From Chloroflexi bacterium CG23_combo_of_CG06-09_8_20_14_all_45_10 (GTDB lineage Bacteria; Chloroflexota; Dehalococcoidia; GIF9; AB-539-J10): a stretch of 9,229 nucleotides of DNA. Shown in pieces: positions 1 to 6,666 of the stretch. The position numbers and the translations under genes were made by a program. The notes under the pieces are model-generated. The model was not told the DNA's origin and searched no databases. It worked only from the letters and a program-made list of their open reading frames with translations. The stretch lies in NCBI GenBank assembly GCA_002772325.1, contig PCSL01000056.1, forward strand, positions 5,135-14,363, written 5' to 3'. Positions within the stretch are counted from its first letter, which is position 1; the number at the start of each line of letters is the position of its first letter.

Positions 1-1109
1 TGACGGGAAATGTGGGCAAACCGAGTACAGGGGTTAACCCCCTGAGAGGGCAAAACAATGTTCAAGGTGCTTGTGATATGGGGGCATTGCCCAACGTCTA
101 CTCAGGGTACCAGAGTGTAACTGACAAAAACATGCGAGCAAAGTTTGAGGATGCCTGGAAAACGAAGTTACCTGAAAAACCAGGGCTTACTGTGGTTGAG
201 ATGATGAACGAGGCTGCGAAAAGCAATATAAAGGCGATGTACATTATGGGCGAAAATCCGATGATATCTGACCCAGACATTAGCCATGTCAGGGAAGGCT
301 TGGAAAACCTCGAATTCCTTGCCGTACAGGACATATTCCTTACTGAGACAGCTCAACTAGCCGATGTTGTGCTTCCAGTTGCTTCTTATGCCGAGAAGGA
401 AGGGACGTTTACCTCCACAGAGCGTCTGGTGCAGATGGTGAGGAAAGCCATCGAGCCTCTTGGTGAAAGCAGAGCTGATTGGCAGATAATCTGCGACCTG
501 GCTAAGGCGATGGGTTCCAAGGAGTTTGAGTATGGGGCACCGGCTGATATTATGGATGAGATAGCATCCTTAACCCCAAGCTATGGCGGTATATCTTTCG
601 ATCGACTCCAAAAGGGCGGATTAGCCTGGCCATGCCCATCTAAGGAACACCCAGGAACACCTTATCTTCATAAGGAAAAGTTTGCCCGTGCTAATGGTAA
701 GGGCAAATTTTGGGGCATAGAATTTAAGGAACCAGCAGAACTCCCAGATGAGGAATATCCTTTCACATTAAGCACAGGGAGGATAATGTTCCACTTCCAC
801 ACGGGGACGATGACCAGGAAAACGGACTTGCTGAACAAAGAGGTTCCTACGGGGTATGTGGAGATTGCTCCGAAAGATGCTGAGAAGCTAGGCATTGTTG
901 CTGGGGAGCTGGTTTCGGTTCAAACTCGCCGAGGTCAGATTAAGACCAAAGCATTGATAACAGAAAGGGTGCCTGAGGGTATGATCTTCATCCCATTTCA
1001 CTTCGCTGAATGCGCCGCAAATGTCCTAACGAACCCAGCATTGGATCCGGTGGCAAAAATCCCTGAATATAAGGTATGCGCCGCCAAGCTGGAAAAGATA
1101 TCAGGTTAG
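1..1109 (+). CDS. fdhA: Formate dehydrogenase catalytic (alpha) subunit, 3' part
   Basis: Molybdopterin oxidoreductase that oxidises formate to CO2 (or the reverse) at a bis-pyranopterin Mo or W centre. The reading frame is open to the left edge, so this is only the C-terminal part, about 369 residues; the catalytic Cys/Sec and the N-terminal FeS site lie outside. The first residues (TGNVGKPSTG, then VNPLRGQNNVQGACDMG) are a hallmark of formate dehydrogenases, so the GTG at 12 is an internal Val codon and not a start. A molybdopterin-binding core with YIMGENPMISDPD and ADVVLPVASYAEKEGTFT follows. The C-terminal molydopterin dinucleotide-binding domain begins near base 750 (EYPFTLSTGRIMFHFHTGTM) and ends with FAECAANVLTNPALDPVAK. 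It converges on a Mo/W cofactor operon and overlaps the last gene of that operon by 9 bp. Family assignment is strong; the metal (Mo or W) and electron acceptor cannot be told from this part. Confidence 0.93.
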   Translation, partial: TGNVGKPSTGVNPLRGQNNVQGACDMGALPNVYSGYQSVTDKNMRAKFEDAWKTKLPEKPGLTVVEMMNEAAKSNIKAMYIMGENPMISDPDISHVREGLENLEFLAVQDIFLTETAQLADVVLPVASYAEKEGTFTSTERLVQMVRKAIEPLGESRADWQIICDLAKAMGSKEFEYGAPADIMDEIASLTPSYGGISFDRLQKGGLAWPCPSKEHPGTPYLHKEKFARANGKGKFWGIEFKEPAELPDEEYPFTLSTGRIMFHFHTGTMTRKTDLLNKEVPTGYVEIAPKDAEKLGIVAGELVSVQTRRGQIKTKALITERVPEGMIFIPFHFAECAANVLTNPALDPVAKIPEYKVCAAKLEKISG

Positions 1110-2030
1110 CTCAACCCTTAGAGCATCGCCCGGTTTCACCACCCCACCCCGAATCACGCGAGCAAATATTCCCTCCAAGGGCAGAAGATAAAATCCTGGG
1201 CGGTGAAATTTCTTGCCAATTTGAGTAACCTCAAGAATGGCCTCTTCCCCTACATATATTTGTGTGCCAAGACCTAAAGAGGTCAACTCTATGCCCTCGG
1301 TAACCAAGTTCTCGGCGGAATCCCCTGGGTTTACTTTTATACCCTGGCTGCGCATTCTGCTAGGGTTAATATCCTCTAGCGCTGATAGCATTTTATTGAT
1401 AGTCTCTATCGCCAGTAAGCTCACCTGGCGGGTGCTGCCAGCGTGGGCATCGCCAACAAAACCATAGCCTTCTTTAAGAAGGCCCTGACTAACAGGCTTC
1501 TTAGGACTTCCTCTCTTCCCGCTCAGGCAAACTGCAACCACCTTACCATGTCCCCCACCCCTTTTATAGTCACTGGCAATATAAGTCCCGCTTTTGCCGC
1601 CGCTCTTCTTTACCAGGTGAATTTCCTCAATGGTCATGCTGCGGTCCACTGCCTTGCACATGTCATAAATAGTTAAAGCACTTACACATACAGCAACAAG
1701 CGCCTCCATTTCAAACCCTGTTTTCCCCACGCCTTTAGCACTAGCAGTAATCTCGACAAAATCACCATTCTCAGGAAGATAAAACTCAATTCCAACATTG
1801 GTAAGCAGCAGTGGGTGGCATAACGGTATAAGGCGAGGAGTTTCTTTCGCTGCCATAATCCCGGCTGTTTGTGCCACTGTAAGAACATCTCCTTTTTCTA
1901 TTCCACCTCGGCGAATGAGTTCTATTGTGGCAGGCGCCATTCTCACCTTACCTTTTGCCACTGCCTCTCGTTCTGTTTCCGCTTTCGTGGTAACATCCAC
2001 CATGTGCACTCGCTCTACTGATTCTGACAT
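1101..2030 (-). CDS. moaC: MoaC-MOSC fusion: cyclic pyranopterin monophosphate synthase with C-terminal MOSC domain
   Basis: Residues 1-155 are MoaC, which converts the MoaA product to cyclic pyranopterin monophosphate, the second step of Moco synthesis. Visible active-site residues are K46 (EKGDV), H72 (LIPLCHPLLL), E107-M-E109 (GKTGFEMEAL) and D123/K126 (TIYDMCKAV), followed by the KSGGKSG end motif. After a glycine-rich linker (RGGGHGK, 157-163), residues 163-309 form a MOSC domain: GDAHAGSTRQVSLLA (193-207), NPGDSAENLVTEGIEL (234-249), EVTQIGKKFHRP (267-278) and LEGIFARVIRGG (285-296). The Cys normally present in the GKxCHxxC-like part is missing and the loop is shortened; the only Cys in the MOSC half is C168. 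GGAGGT at 2036-2041 gives a 5-nt spacing to the ATG. This is the last gene of the minus-strand operon, and its stop lies inside the 3' end of formate dehydrogenase. The MoaC function is confident; the MOSC substrate is unknown. Confidence 0.93.
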   Translation of the reverse strand: MSESVERVHMVDVTTKAETEREAVAKGKVRMAPATIELIRRGGIEKGDVLTVAQTAGIMAAKETPRLIPLCHPLLLTNVGIEFYLPENGDFVEITASAKGVGKTGFEMEALVAVCVSALTIYDMCKAVDRSMTIEEIHLVKKSGGKSGTYIASDYKRGGGHGKVVAVCLSGKRGSPKKPVSQGLLKEGYGFVGDAHAGSTRQVSLLAIETINKMLSALEDINPSRMRSQGIKVNPGDSAENLVTEGIELTSLGLGTQIYVGEEAILEVTQIGKKFHRPGFYLLPLEGIFARVIRGGVVKPGDALRVELT

Positions 2031-2032
2031 CT

Positions 2033-3001
2033 TTAACCTCCAATTTGAGACATATTCCGCTTCATCGGTAGAATACCTTTTGCTAGCCTATGCTGCTCTG
2101 GTTTGGAGACAATTACCCTTAGAATTAGACGTTTAATTTCCTGTATCGAGGCATCACTACGTAGCAGCCCCTTTAAGTCAATCCCACTATCTGCTAAAAG
2201 GCAAGGACATAGCTTACCATACGAGGTGAGCCGCAAGCGATTACAGTTGGAGCAAAAGGGTTCGGTGACGGGGCTAATAAACCCTATGGTGCCTTTCGCT
2301 CCTGGCAAGCGGTAATATTTAGCAGGGCCGTTGCCAGCGATGGCTGAACAGGGCTCGAGCTTGCCAAGCAGCTCAATACACTGTAGCACCTCAGCCGATG
2401 GCACAAATTCTGCTACATTAACAAAAGGCATAAGCTCGATAAATCGTACAGACCATCCCTCCTTATATGTCATACTGGCAAAATCCAATGCCTCATCACC
2501 GTTTATACCTCTCATGACCACTGTGTTTATTTTAACAGGCTGAAGTCCAACATTTCTCGCTGCTTCAATGCCCTCAAGAGCATCTTTTAGCTCTCCGGAG
2601 CGAGTAATGTAGCGAAATCTATCTGCCCTAAATGTATCTAGACTTACATTGACTCGCCTTAAACCTGCCTCCTTAAGTTCAATAGCATATTTCTTTAAAA
2701 GTGTCCCGTTTGTAGTCAAAGAAATTTCCTCAATTCCTTCTATCTGCGAGAGCATCTTGACAAGCTTAGGTAACTCCGCTCTGACTAGGGGCTCGCCGCC
2801 GGTAAGCCTTATCTTGTTGATGCCGAGCTCAGCTGATGCCTGAACAACGGTCAAAATTTCTTCGTAAGAGAGGAGTTCACTACGTGGTATCAGGGGAACG
2901 CCCTGCGGTGGCATGCAGTAGATGCAGCGTAGGTTACACCTATCGGTGACTGAGATTCTGAGGTAATTTATGCGACGATGGAAAGAATCAAAAAGTTTCA
3001 T
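2033..3001 (-). CDS. moaA: GTP 3',8-cyclase MoaA (radical SAM)
   Basis: First enzyme of molybdenum cofactor synthesis; uses S-adenosylmethionine to rearrange GTP to the 3',8-cyclo intermediate consumed by MoaC, encoded next. The 322 residues match the family's usual length. The radical SAM cluster motif CNLRCIYC (C22, C26, C29) and the GGEP motif (68-71) are present. The second, substrate-binding cluster is seen as C250-x2-C253-x13-C267 (FCSNCNRLRL), with an extra Cys at 265. The C-terminus ends in MSQIGG, keeping the Gly-Gly tail that MoaA needs for activity. The start ATG has GAGGA (3006-3010) just upstream. The gene lies between moaE and moaC; only 2 nt separate its stop from the moaC start, and its last two Gly codons supply the moaC Shine-Dalgarno. 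Confidence 0.97.
   Translation of the reverse strand: MKLFDSFHRRINYLRISVTDRCNLRCIYCMPPQGVPLIPRSELLSYEEILTVVQASAELGINKIRLTGGEPLVRAELPKLVKMLSQIEGIEEISLTTNGTLLKKYAIELKEAGLRRVNVSLDTFRADRFRYITRSGELKDALEGIEAARNVGLQPVKINTVVMRGINGDEALDFASMTYKEGWSVRFIELMPFVNVAEFVPSAEVLQCIELLGKLEPCSAIAGNGPAKYYRLPGAKGTIGFISPVTEPFCSNCNRLRLTSYGKLCPCLLADSGIDLKGLLRSDASIQEIKRLILRVIVSKPEQHRLAKGILPMKRNMSQIGG
2036..2041 (-). promoter_or_regulatory. moaC Shine-Dalgarno embedded in the moaA Gly-Gly tail
   Basis: On the minus strand the last sense codons of moaA are GGA GGT, followed by TAA, AG and the moaC ATG. GGAGGT is a perfect Shine-Dalgarno with 5-nt spacing, so the functional C-terminal Gly-Gly of MoaA and the ribosome binding site of moaC are the same six bases. 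This supports the moaC start and tight coupling of the two products. Confidence 0.85.
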
Positions 3002-3023
3002 TTGTTCCTCACTTTACTGGGGC

Positions 3024-3089
3024 TCAGGACAGGTCTTCACAATAGTCATCAGCTTTACCACCTTTGCCAGAGGAAAATGGAATACTCAT
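3024..3089 (-). CDS. Possible 21-residue ORF between moaE and moaA
   Basis: The ATG overlaps the moaE stop in an ATGA arrangement and opens a 21-codon frame (MSIPFSSGKGGKADDYCEDLS) ending 22 nt before moaA. An AAGGA lies about 10 nt upstream of the ATG. It resembles no protein I recognise and does not look like MoaD, which would be about 80 residues and end in Gly-Gly. It may be a chance ORF that keeps ribosomes moving between moaE and moaA, or nothing. Listed because the 84-nt gap otherwise holds no feature. Confidence 0.15.
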   Translation of the reverse strand: MSIPFSSGKGGKADDYCEDLS

Positions 3090-3463
3090 ACAAAGATTTC
3101 CTTTTTGGTAATTGTTAACATTTTCTTTAGCCTATCGACTCCGTAGCGACAAGCGTCAAATGCTTCTTCTCTATGAGAAGAACTAACCGCAACTAGAGAA
3201 ATAATGTCTCCAATATTCAGTTGCCCAAGCCGCCTTATTATCAGCACATCTTCAATTTTCCATCTCTTAAGAATTTCATCACAGATTGTGTGTAGTTCTT
3301 GCTTTACGTCCCCGTTTGCGTGAAACTCCATTGAACTTATCGCTTTGTTTTCAGGACTTCTTTTTACCACAGCAAAGTGAAGAACTACTGACCCAGCGGT
3401 ATCCTTTTTGATGAGTTCATAAACTTTACTTGGGTCGATAGCTTTGTTTGATATTATTTCCAT
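3086..3463 (-). CDS. moaE: Molybdopterin synthase catalytic subunit MoaE
   Basis: Large subunit of molybdopterin synthase, which uses thiocarboxylated MoaD to add the dithiolene sulfurs to cyclic pyranopterin monophosphate. The 125 residues are at the short end of the family. The C-terminal half is typical: VAVSSSHREEAFDACRYGVDRLKK (around 91-114, with H97-R98) and the catalytic lysines K113 and K120/K121 in TITKKE. The N-terminal part is more divergent: the usual FVGTVR-type segment reads HFAVVKRS (29-36). The start at 3463 fits the family's IxxxxIDP opening (here IISNKAIDP) and has a perfect AAGGAGGTG at 3471-3479 with 7-nt spacing. The first 38 bp overlap the end of the transporter gene upstream, so the ribosome binding site lies inside that gene. 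No moaD is present in the window. Confidence 0.9.
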   Translation of the reverse strand: MEIISNKAIDPSKVYELIKKDTAGSVVLHFAVVKRSPENKAISSMEFHANGDVKQELHTICDEILKRWKIEDVLIIRRLGQLNIGDIISLVAVSSSHREEAFDACRYGVDRLKKMLTITKKEIFV

Positions 3464-4610
3464 TGGAAACCACCTCCTTGCTAGATTTGGAGTGAAATTT
3501 ATAGTAGCCCTTTTTGGAGATAAATTGAGCTAGGTAGTAGACTATAAGCCCAGTCAGAAAACCATAAGCCATATTAGTAACTAATGAAACGGTGAGAGTT
3601 GCAATCATAGGGATCAGGTTTTTGTTCAAGCGAATATCCCTAGCGAACTTAGTGAGTTCTATCCCGACCATAAACATCATGGCTCCAATGATAGCTGTGG
3701 GAAAGAAGGTAAACAAACCAGCGATTGAAGAAGCCAGAAACAGTCCCATCAAGATTTCAATTATCCCCTCAATGATGTTCGTCCCACCTGTTCGTGCACC
3801 AAAGTAATATTGCCCAGCAAGCCCTCCAGCACCATGACACAGAGGCATTCCACCAAAGAAAGGAAGGACCAAGTTCATAATTCCCATATTTAAAGAGAGC
3901 CGTTTCTCACTTACAGGCTTGTCCGGCCAGTATGTCTTGATCAACAACGAGGTAGCAATAACTGCATTGGTAGCCGTAAGTGGAATTTGAGCAAAGCCGG
4001 CTAATAGTAGTGTCTGCCAAATTTCCCCAAGACGAAAGACTGTGAGCGGTGGAAGGCTAAAGCCAGGAAGACCAACTTGCTGAAGCTGTCCCTTGATGAG
4101 CGGGATAACCACCCCAAGAATCATTAGCACGATAGCGGCAGGGGCATAGCGGCTCTGCCGTAATACCAGCATTATCAAAACGGAGACGATGCCAAGTATC
4201 CACCAGGTCGAAAGCATCTTGAATCCCGTGATAGCCAGGAGCACACCAAGTGCGACCTGGATACCGCGGACAACCGAATTTGGTGTAACTCTAGCAATCC
4301 AAGTCACAACGCCAGTCACAGCGAAGAGTAGCCAGATAACGCCCATCCCAAATCCAGATGCATATACCATCGATGGTGACCAGCACTGAGCAATAGCCAC
4401 TACAGCAAGCACCTTCATAGGCTCGATAGGCATAGGGAGGCGATACACAAGGCCAGTTACAATGTTTGCCAAGCCCATCATCACAAGAAAACCCGCCGGA
4501 TTGAGGCCACAGACACTGATATAGCCGATTGCCAACGGGAAGAGCGTGCCGAAGTCACCCATGGATCCGGCTAATTCTCTTAAATTAAACTCAAAGGATT
4601 TGACTTTCAC
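3426..4610 (-). CDS. MOT1-type sulfate/molybdate transporter
   Basis: Polytopic membrane protein of 394 residues, about ten or more hydrophobic segments, matching the MOT1 branch of the SulP-like transporters (putative sulfate/molybdate permease; plant MOT1 is a high-affinity molybdate importer). Diagnostic motifs are ELAGSMGDFGTLFPL (12-26) and GGMPLCHGAGGLAGQYYFG (253-271), followed by ARTGG. There is no C-terminal STAS domain, as expected for MOT1 and unlike classical SulP proteins. The start is GTG at 4610, overlapping the tupC stop as GTGA, with AGGTGA (4617-4622) 6 nt upstream. Its 3' end runs 38 bp into moaE. Position between a tungstate/molybdate ABC importer and Moco genes favours molybdate or tungstate over sulfate as substrate; this is inference. 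Confidence 0.9.
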   Translation of the reverse strand: MKVKSFEFNLRELAGSMGDFGTLFPLAIGYISVCGLNPAGFLVMMGLANIVTGLVYRLPMPIEPMKVLAVVAIAQCWSPSMVYASGFGMGVIWLLFAVTGVVTWIARVTPNSVVRGIQVALGVLLAITGFKMLSTWWILGIVSVLIMLVLRQSRYAPAAIVLMILGVVIPLIKGQLQQVGLPGFSLPPLTVFRLGEIWQTLLLAGFAQIPLTATNAVIATSLLIKTYWPDKPVSEKRLSLNMGIMNLVLPFFGGMPLCHGAGGLAGQYYFGARTGGTNIIEGIIEILMGLFLASSIAGLFTFFPTAIIGAMMFMVGIELTKFARDIRLNKNLIPMIATLTVSLVTNMAYGFLTGLIVYYLAQFISKKGYYKFHSKSSKEVVSNGNNIKQSYRPK

Positions 4611-5701
4611 AGCGTGTCACCTACTTGCCTTTTAATAAGGTGCACCCCTGTGGCTTTGAAGGAGGCGTAAACTTCTCTGCCTTTCTCCAAATCTAACTCC
4701 TCCGCTGATATGCTCGTGACCAGCGCTACTAGCGGAAAGCCACAGTCCATCTCTACCCGGCTGACTGGCCCTAGCGAGGCGACTTTACTGACTTTGCCAC
4801 AAAAGCAATTTCTTGCTGAACTCTCGCTTTTAGATAAGGCTAAAGTGATATCTTCAGGTCTAATACCGGCGTACACTTCTTCACCGACAGGACAATCTGA
4901 GACTGCTTGTATGACATTGTTGCCAATATCTATCATTACTATGCCTTTCGCATTTGTCACTATCCTTCCTGCAATGATGTTCTGCATACCGACGAAATTA
5001 GCTACCTCCTTATCCTTGGGCAGGCGAAATACCTCTTTAGCATCGCCTACCTGGACAATCTTGCCATTAATGATTACCCCTATCCTGTCAGCGAGTTGCT
5101 GTCCCTGGGACATATCATGAGTTGCCATTATCATAGTGGTATTTCGTCGCTCGATTATGTAGGAAATGATTTGCTCGATTCTCTCTGTAGACACGGGGTC
5201 GAGGTTAGCTGTAGGCTCATCCAACAGCAATATCTCAGGTTCAACCACCATAGCTCTGGCTAAGGCTACTCTTTGTGCTTCCCCGCCTGAAAGGGTGTGA
5301 GCATTTCTATCTTTATAGCCTTTCAAGCCAACCATTTCCAAAATTTTGTTAACCTTTTTATCAATTTTATCTTTTCTCTCGCCTCTCCACCTTAGCCCAT
5401 AGGCAACATTATCATAGACACTTAAATTAAATACCCGAGGTTTTTGAAGCACAAATGACATGCGGCGGCGTACTTCTAATCTTTGTTTCCCAGATTCGGG
5501 GATGCGCAGGCCATCAAAATAAATTTCCCCTGCACTGGGCACTTCAAGAAGGTCTATAAGACGTAGAACCGTCGTCTTGCCTGCCCCAGTAGGTCCAATT
5601 AGAGCAAAGACTTCACCTTTATCAATATTCAGGTTGATATTTTCCAATACCTTTTGCTCACCATATCTGTGGTTTAACCCTACTATTTCCATTAAAGCCA
5701 T
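4607..5701 (-). CDS. tupC: Tungstate/molybdate ABC transporter ATP-binding protein with TOBE domain
   Basis: ATPase of the oxyanion importer encoded with tupA and tupB. Residues 1-240 are an ABC nucleotide-binding domain: Walker A GPTGAGKTT (36-44), Q-loop Q86, signature LSGGEAQR (137-144), Walker B ILLLDEP (157-163) and H-loop H195 (ATHD). Residues about 241-364 hold a C-terminal regulatory region with a TOBE-like domain (CGKVSKVASLGPVSRVEMDC at 301-320, then SAEELDLEKGREVYASF), the fold that binds molybdate/tungstate in ModC-type proteins. The 364-residue length fits an ATPase plus TOBE. The ATG at 5701 has AGAGGT (5707-5712) 5 nt upstream, overlapping the last codons of tupB; a second in-frame ATG three codons on is less well placed. 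The stop overlaps the GTG start of the MOT1-type gene. Confidence 0.92.
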   Translation of the reverse strand: MALMEIVGLNHRYGEQKVLENINLNIDKGEVFALIGPTGAGKTTVLRLIDLLEVPSAGEIYFDGLRIPESGKQRLEVRRRMSFVLQKPRVFNLSVYDNVAYGLRWRGERKDKIDKKVNKILEMVGLKGYKDRNAHTLSGGEAQRVALARAMVVEPEILLLDEPTANLDPVSTERIEQIISYIIERRNTTMIMATHDMSQGQQLADRIGVIINGKIVQVGDAKEVFRLPKDKEVANFVGMQNIIAGRIVTNAKGIVMIDIGNNVIQAVSDCPVGEEVYAGIRPEDITLALSKSESSARNCFCGKVSKVASLGPVSRVEMDCGFPLVALVTSISAEELDLEKGREVYASFKATGVHLIKRQVGDTL

Positions 5702-5704
5702 TAT

Positions 5705-6391
5705 TTACCTCTGCTGTAGCCTATTTAAGGCTACGTTAACTATGAGTGCCAGAGATAAGAGGATTATGCCCAGCGCTATTGATAACTCTAAATCACCCTT
5801 GGACGTTTCAAGCGAAATCGCTGTGGTGATTGTCCTGGTGAATCCTCTGATATTACCGCCGACCATGAGGGCACATCCCACTTCTGAGATAGCTCTGCCA
5901 AAGCCCATTGTCACGGCAGCTAAAACGGCATATCTTGACTCCCTAACCACGACCAAGGCAGTTTGAAAGCCACTAGCACCAAGCGAGATAGCAGTATCCA
6001 CAATCTCTTTACCTACGCCGCTCAAGGCAGAAATAGTTAAGCCGAGCATTATAGGGGTGATTAATATCATCTGCCCTATTACCATAGCAATGGGAGTGAA
6101 CAGTATGTCGAAGGTACCCAGCGGTCCTGCATTGGAAAAGAGGACAAAAACAAATAAACCAACAACAACAGTGGGCACGCTAAACAGTGTCTGGATGATA
6201 TTTATCACCGCCCTCTTACCACGGAAATTATGAAAGTGGATTAGGCTTCCCAAGGGTATGCAAATAGAAGAGGCAAGGAGACAGGAGGTCACTGATATCC
6301 TCAATGATCTCCCCGCTATCTCCATTACTTCGGGGTCAAGAGAGACTATGAGTTCTAAAGCCTTGATAAGTCCATGCCATATTTCAAGCAT
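5705..6391 (-). CDS. tupB: Tungstate ABC transporter permease
   Basis: Membrane component of the tungstate importer, 228 residues with about five hydrophobic segments, typical of TupB. The opening LDPEVMEIAGRSLRISVTS and the segment IIQTLFSVPTVVVGLFVF are family hallmarks. The cytoplasmic coupling loop that contacts the ATPase is seen around GASGFQTALVVVRESR, and MGFGRAISEVGCALMVGGNI follows. The start at 6391 is supported by protein alignment from memory (the LDPEV segment sits at the usual distance), but there is no good Shine-Dalgarno, only an A/G-rich stretch. With the 119-nt gap to the zinc-ribbon gene and a repeat copy in that gap, this makes it the least obviously coupled gene of the operon. 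Three nt separate its stop from the tupC start. Confidence 0.93.
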   Translation of the reverse strand: MLEIWHGLIKALELIVSLDPEVMEIAGRSLRISVTSCLLASSICIPLGSLIHFHNFRGKRAVINIIQTLFSVPTVVVGLFVFVLFSNAGPLGTFDILFTPIAMVIGQMILITPIMLGLTISALSGVGKEIVDTAISLGASGFQTALVVVRESRYAVLAAVTMGFGRAISEVGCALMVGGNIRGFTRTITTAISLETSKGDLELSIALGIILLSLALIVNVALNRLQQR

Positions 6392-6425
6392 TTATAGTCT
6401 TTGCCAGTTTCGCATCCAATCTTTC

Positions 6426-6458
6426 CTTGTAAGGAAAAGAGACTTCATTACATGAGAG
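6426..6458. repeat. 33-bp repeat, copy A (between the zinc-ribbon gene and tupB)
   Basis: This 33-bp stretch is identical, in the same orientation, to 8445-8477 at the 3' end of mobB, 2019 bp away. Similarity continues weakly to about 6417 on one side and stops sharply at 6458 on the other. In this copy the neighbouring bases create a 7-bp inverted repeat around a 2-nt centre (TTTCCTT/AAGGAAA, 6422-6437). It is non-coding here and lies in the tupB 5' gap. Confidence 0.85.
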
Positions 6459-6510
6459 CTTTGAAGATGCTTCCCCCCTTCACTGAGATTGCCGAGGATA
6501 AACCACGGCG

Positions 6511-6642
6511 CTACTTCTTAGCACAAGCCTCGTACTTGCCAAGGCATACAACTTTGTCTCCACAATTGGGACAAAACTTCCAGTCCGACCTTACTTCAGC
6601 ACCACATTTCTTGCACTTTACCACTGCTGCTATTACTGGCAT
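6511..6642 (-). CDS. Small zinc-ribbon protein (43 residues)
   Basis: A short gene between tupA and tupB. It encodes a 43-residue protein with a clear zinc ribbon: CKKCG (residues 10-14) and CPNCG (24-28), 14 residues from the first Cys to the first of the second pair, plus two further Cys (33 and 40) near the KK C-terminus. The start is strongly supported by AAAGGAGGG at 6647-6655, 4 nt from the ATG, the best ribosome binding site in the region. It starts 24 nt after the tupA stop and 119 nt separate its stop from tupB, so it is cotranscribed with the tungstate transporter. There are no signal peptide or membrane segments, so it should be cytoplasmic. Generic zinc ribbons of this type give no function; a role as a metal-sensing or protein-binding accessory of the transporter is a guess from position only. 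Confidence 0.82.
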   Translation of the reverse strand: MPVIAAVVKCKKCGAEVRSDWKFCPNCGDKVVCLGKYEACAKK

Positions 6643-6666
6643 CTTACCCTCCTTTCCTTAGAATTT

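Noticed and set aside
12..14. GTG at 12 as the start of formate dehydrogenase
   Set aside because: The frame is open to the edge and the residues before it (TGN) belong to the conserved family motif, so the gene begins outside the window.
1237..2136. Plus-strand ORFs within the moaC-MOSC region, up to 112 codons
   Set aside because: Shadows of a clearly coding minus strand; translations resemble nothing.
6392..6420. TTGGAT - 17 bp - TATAAA upstream of tupB as a promoter
   Set aside because: The -10 abuts the tupB ATG, so transcription would start inside the gene; the -35 matches only 4 of 6.
6401..6661. 86-codon plus-strand ORF opposite the zinc-ribbon gene
   Set aside because: Antisense shadow with no protein resemblance; the minus strand carries a clear zinc ribbon with a strong ribosome binding site.
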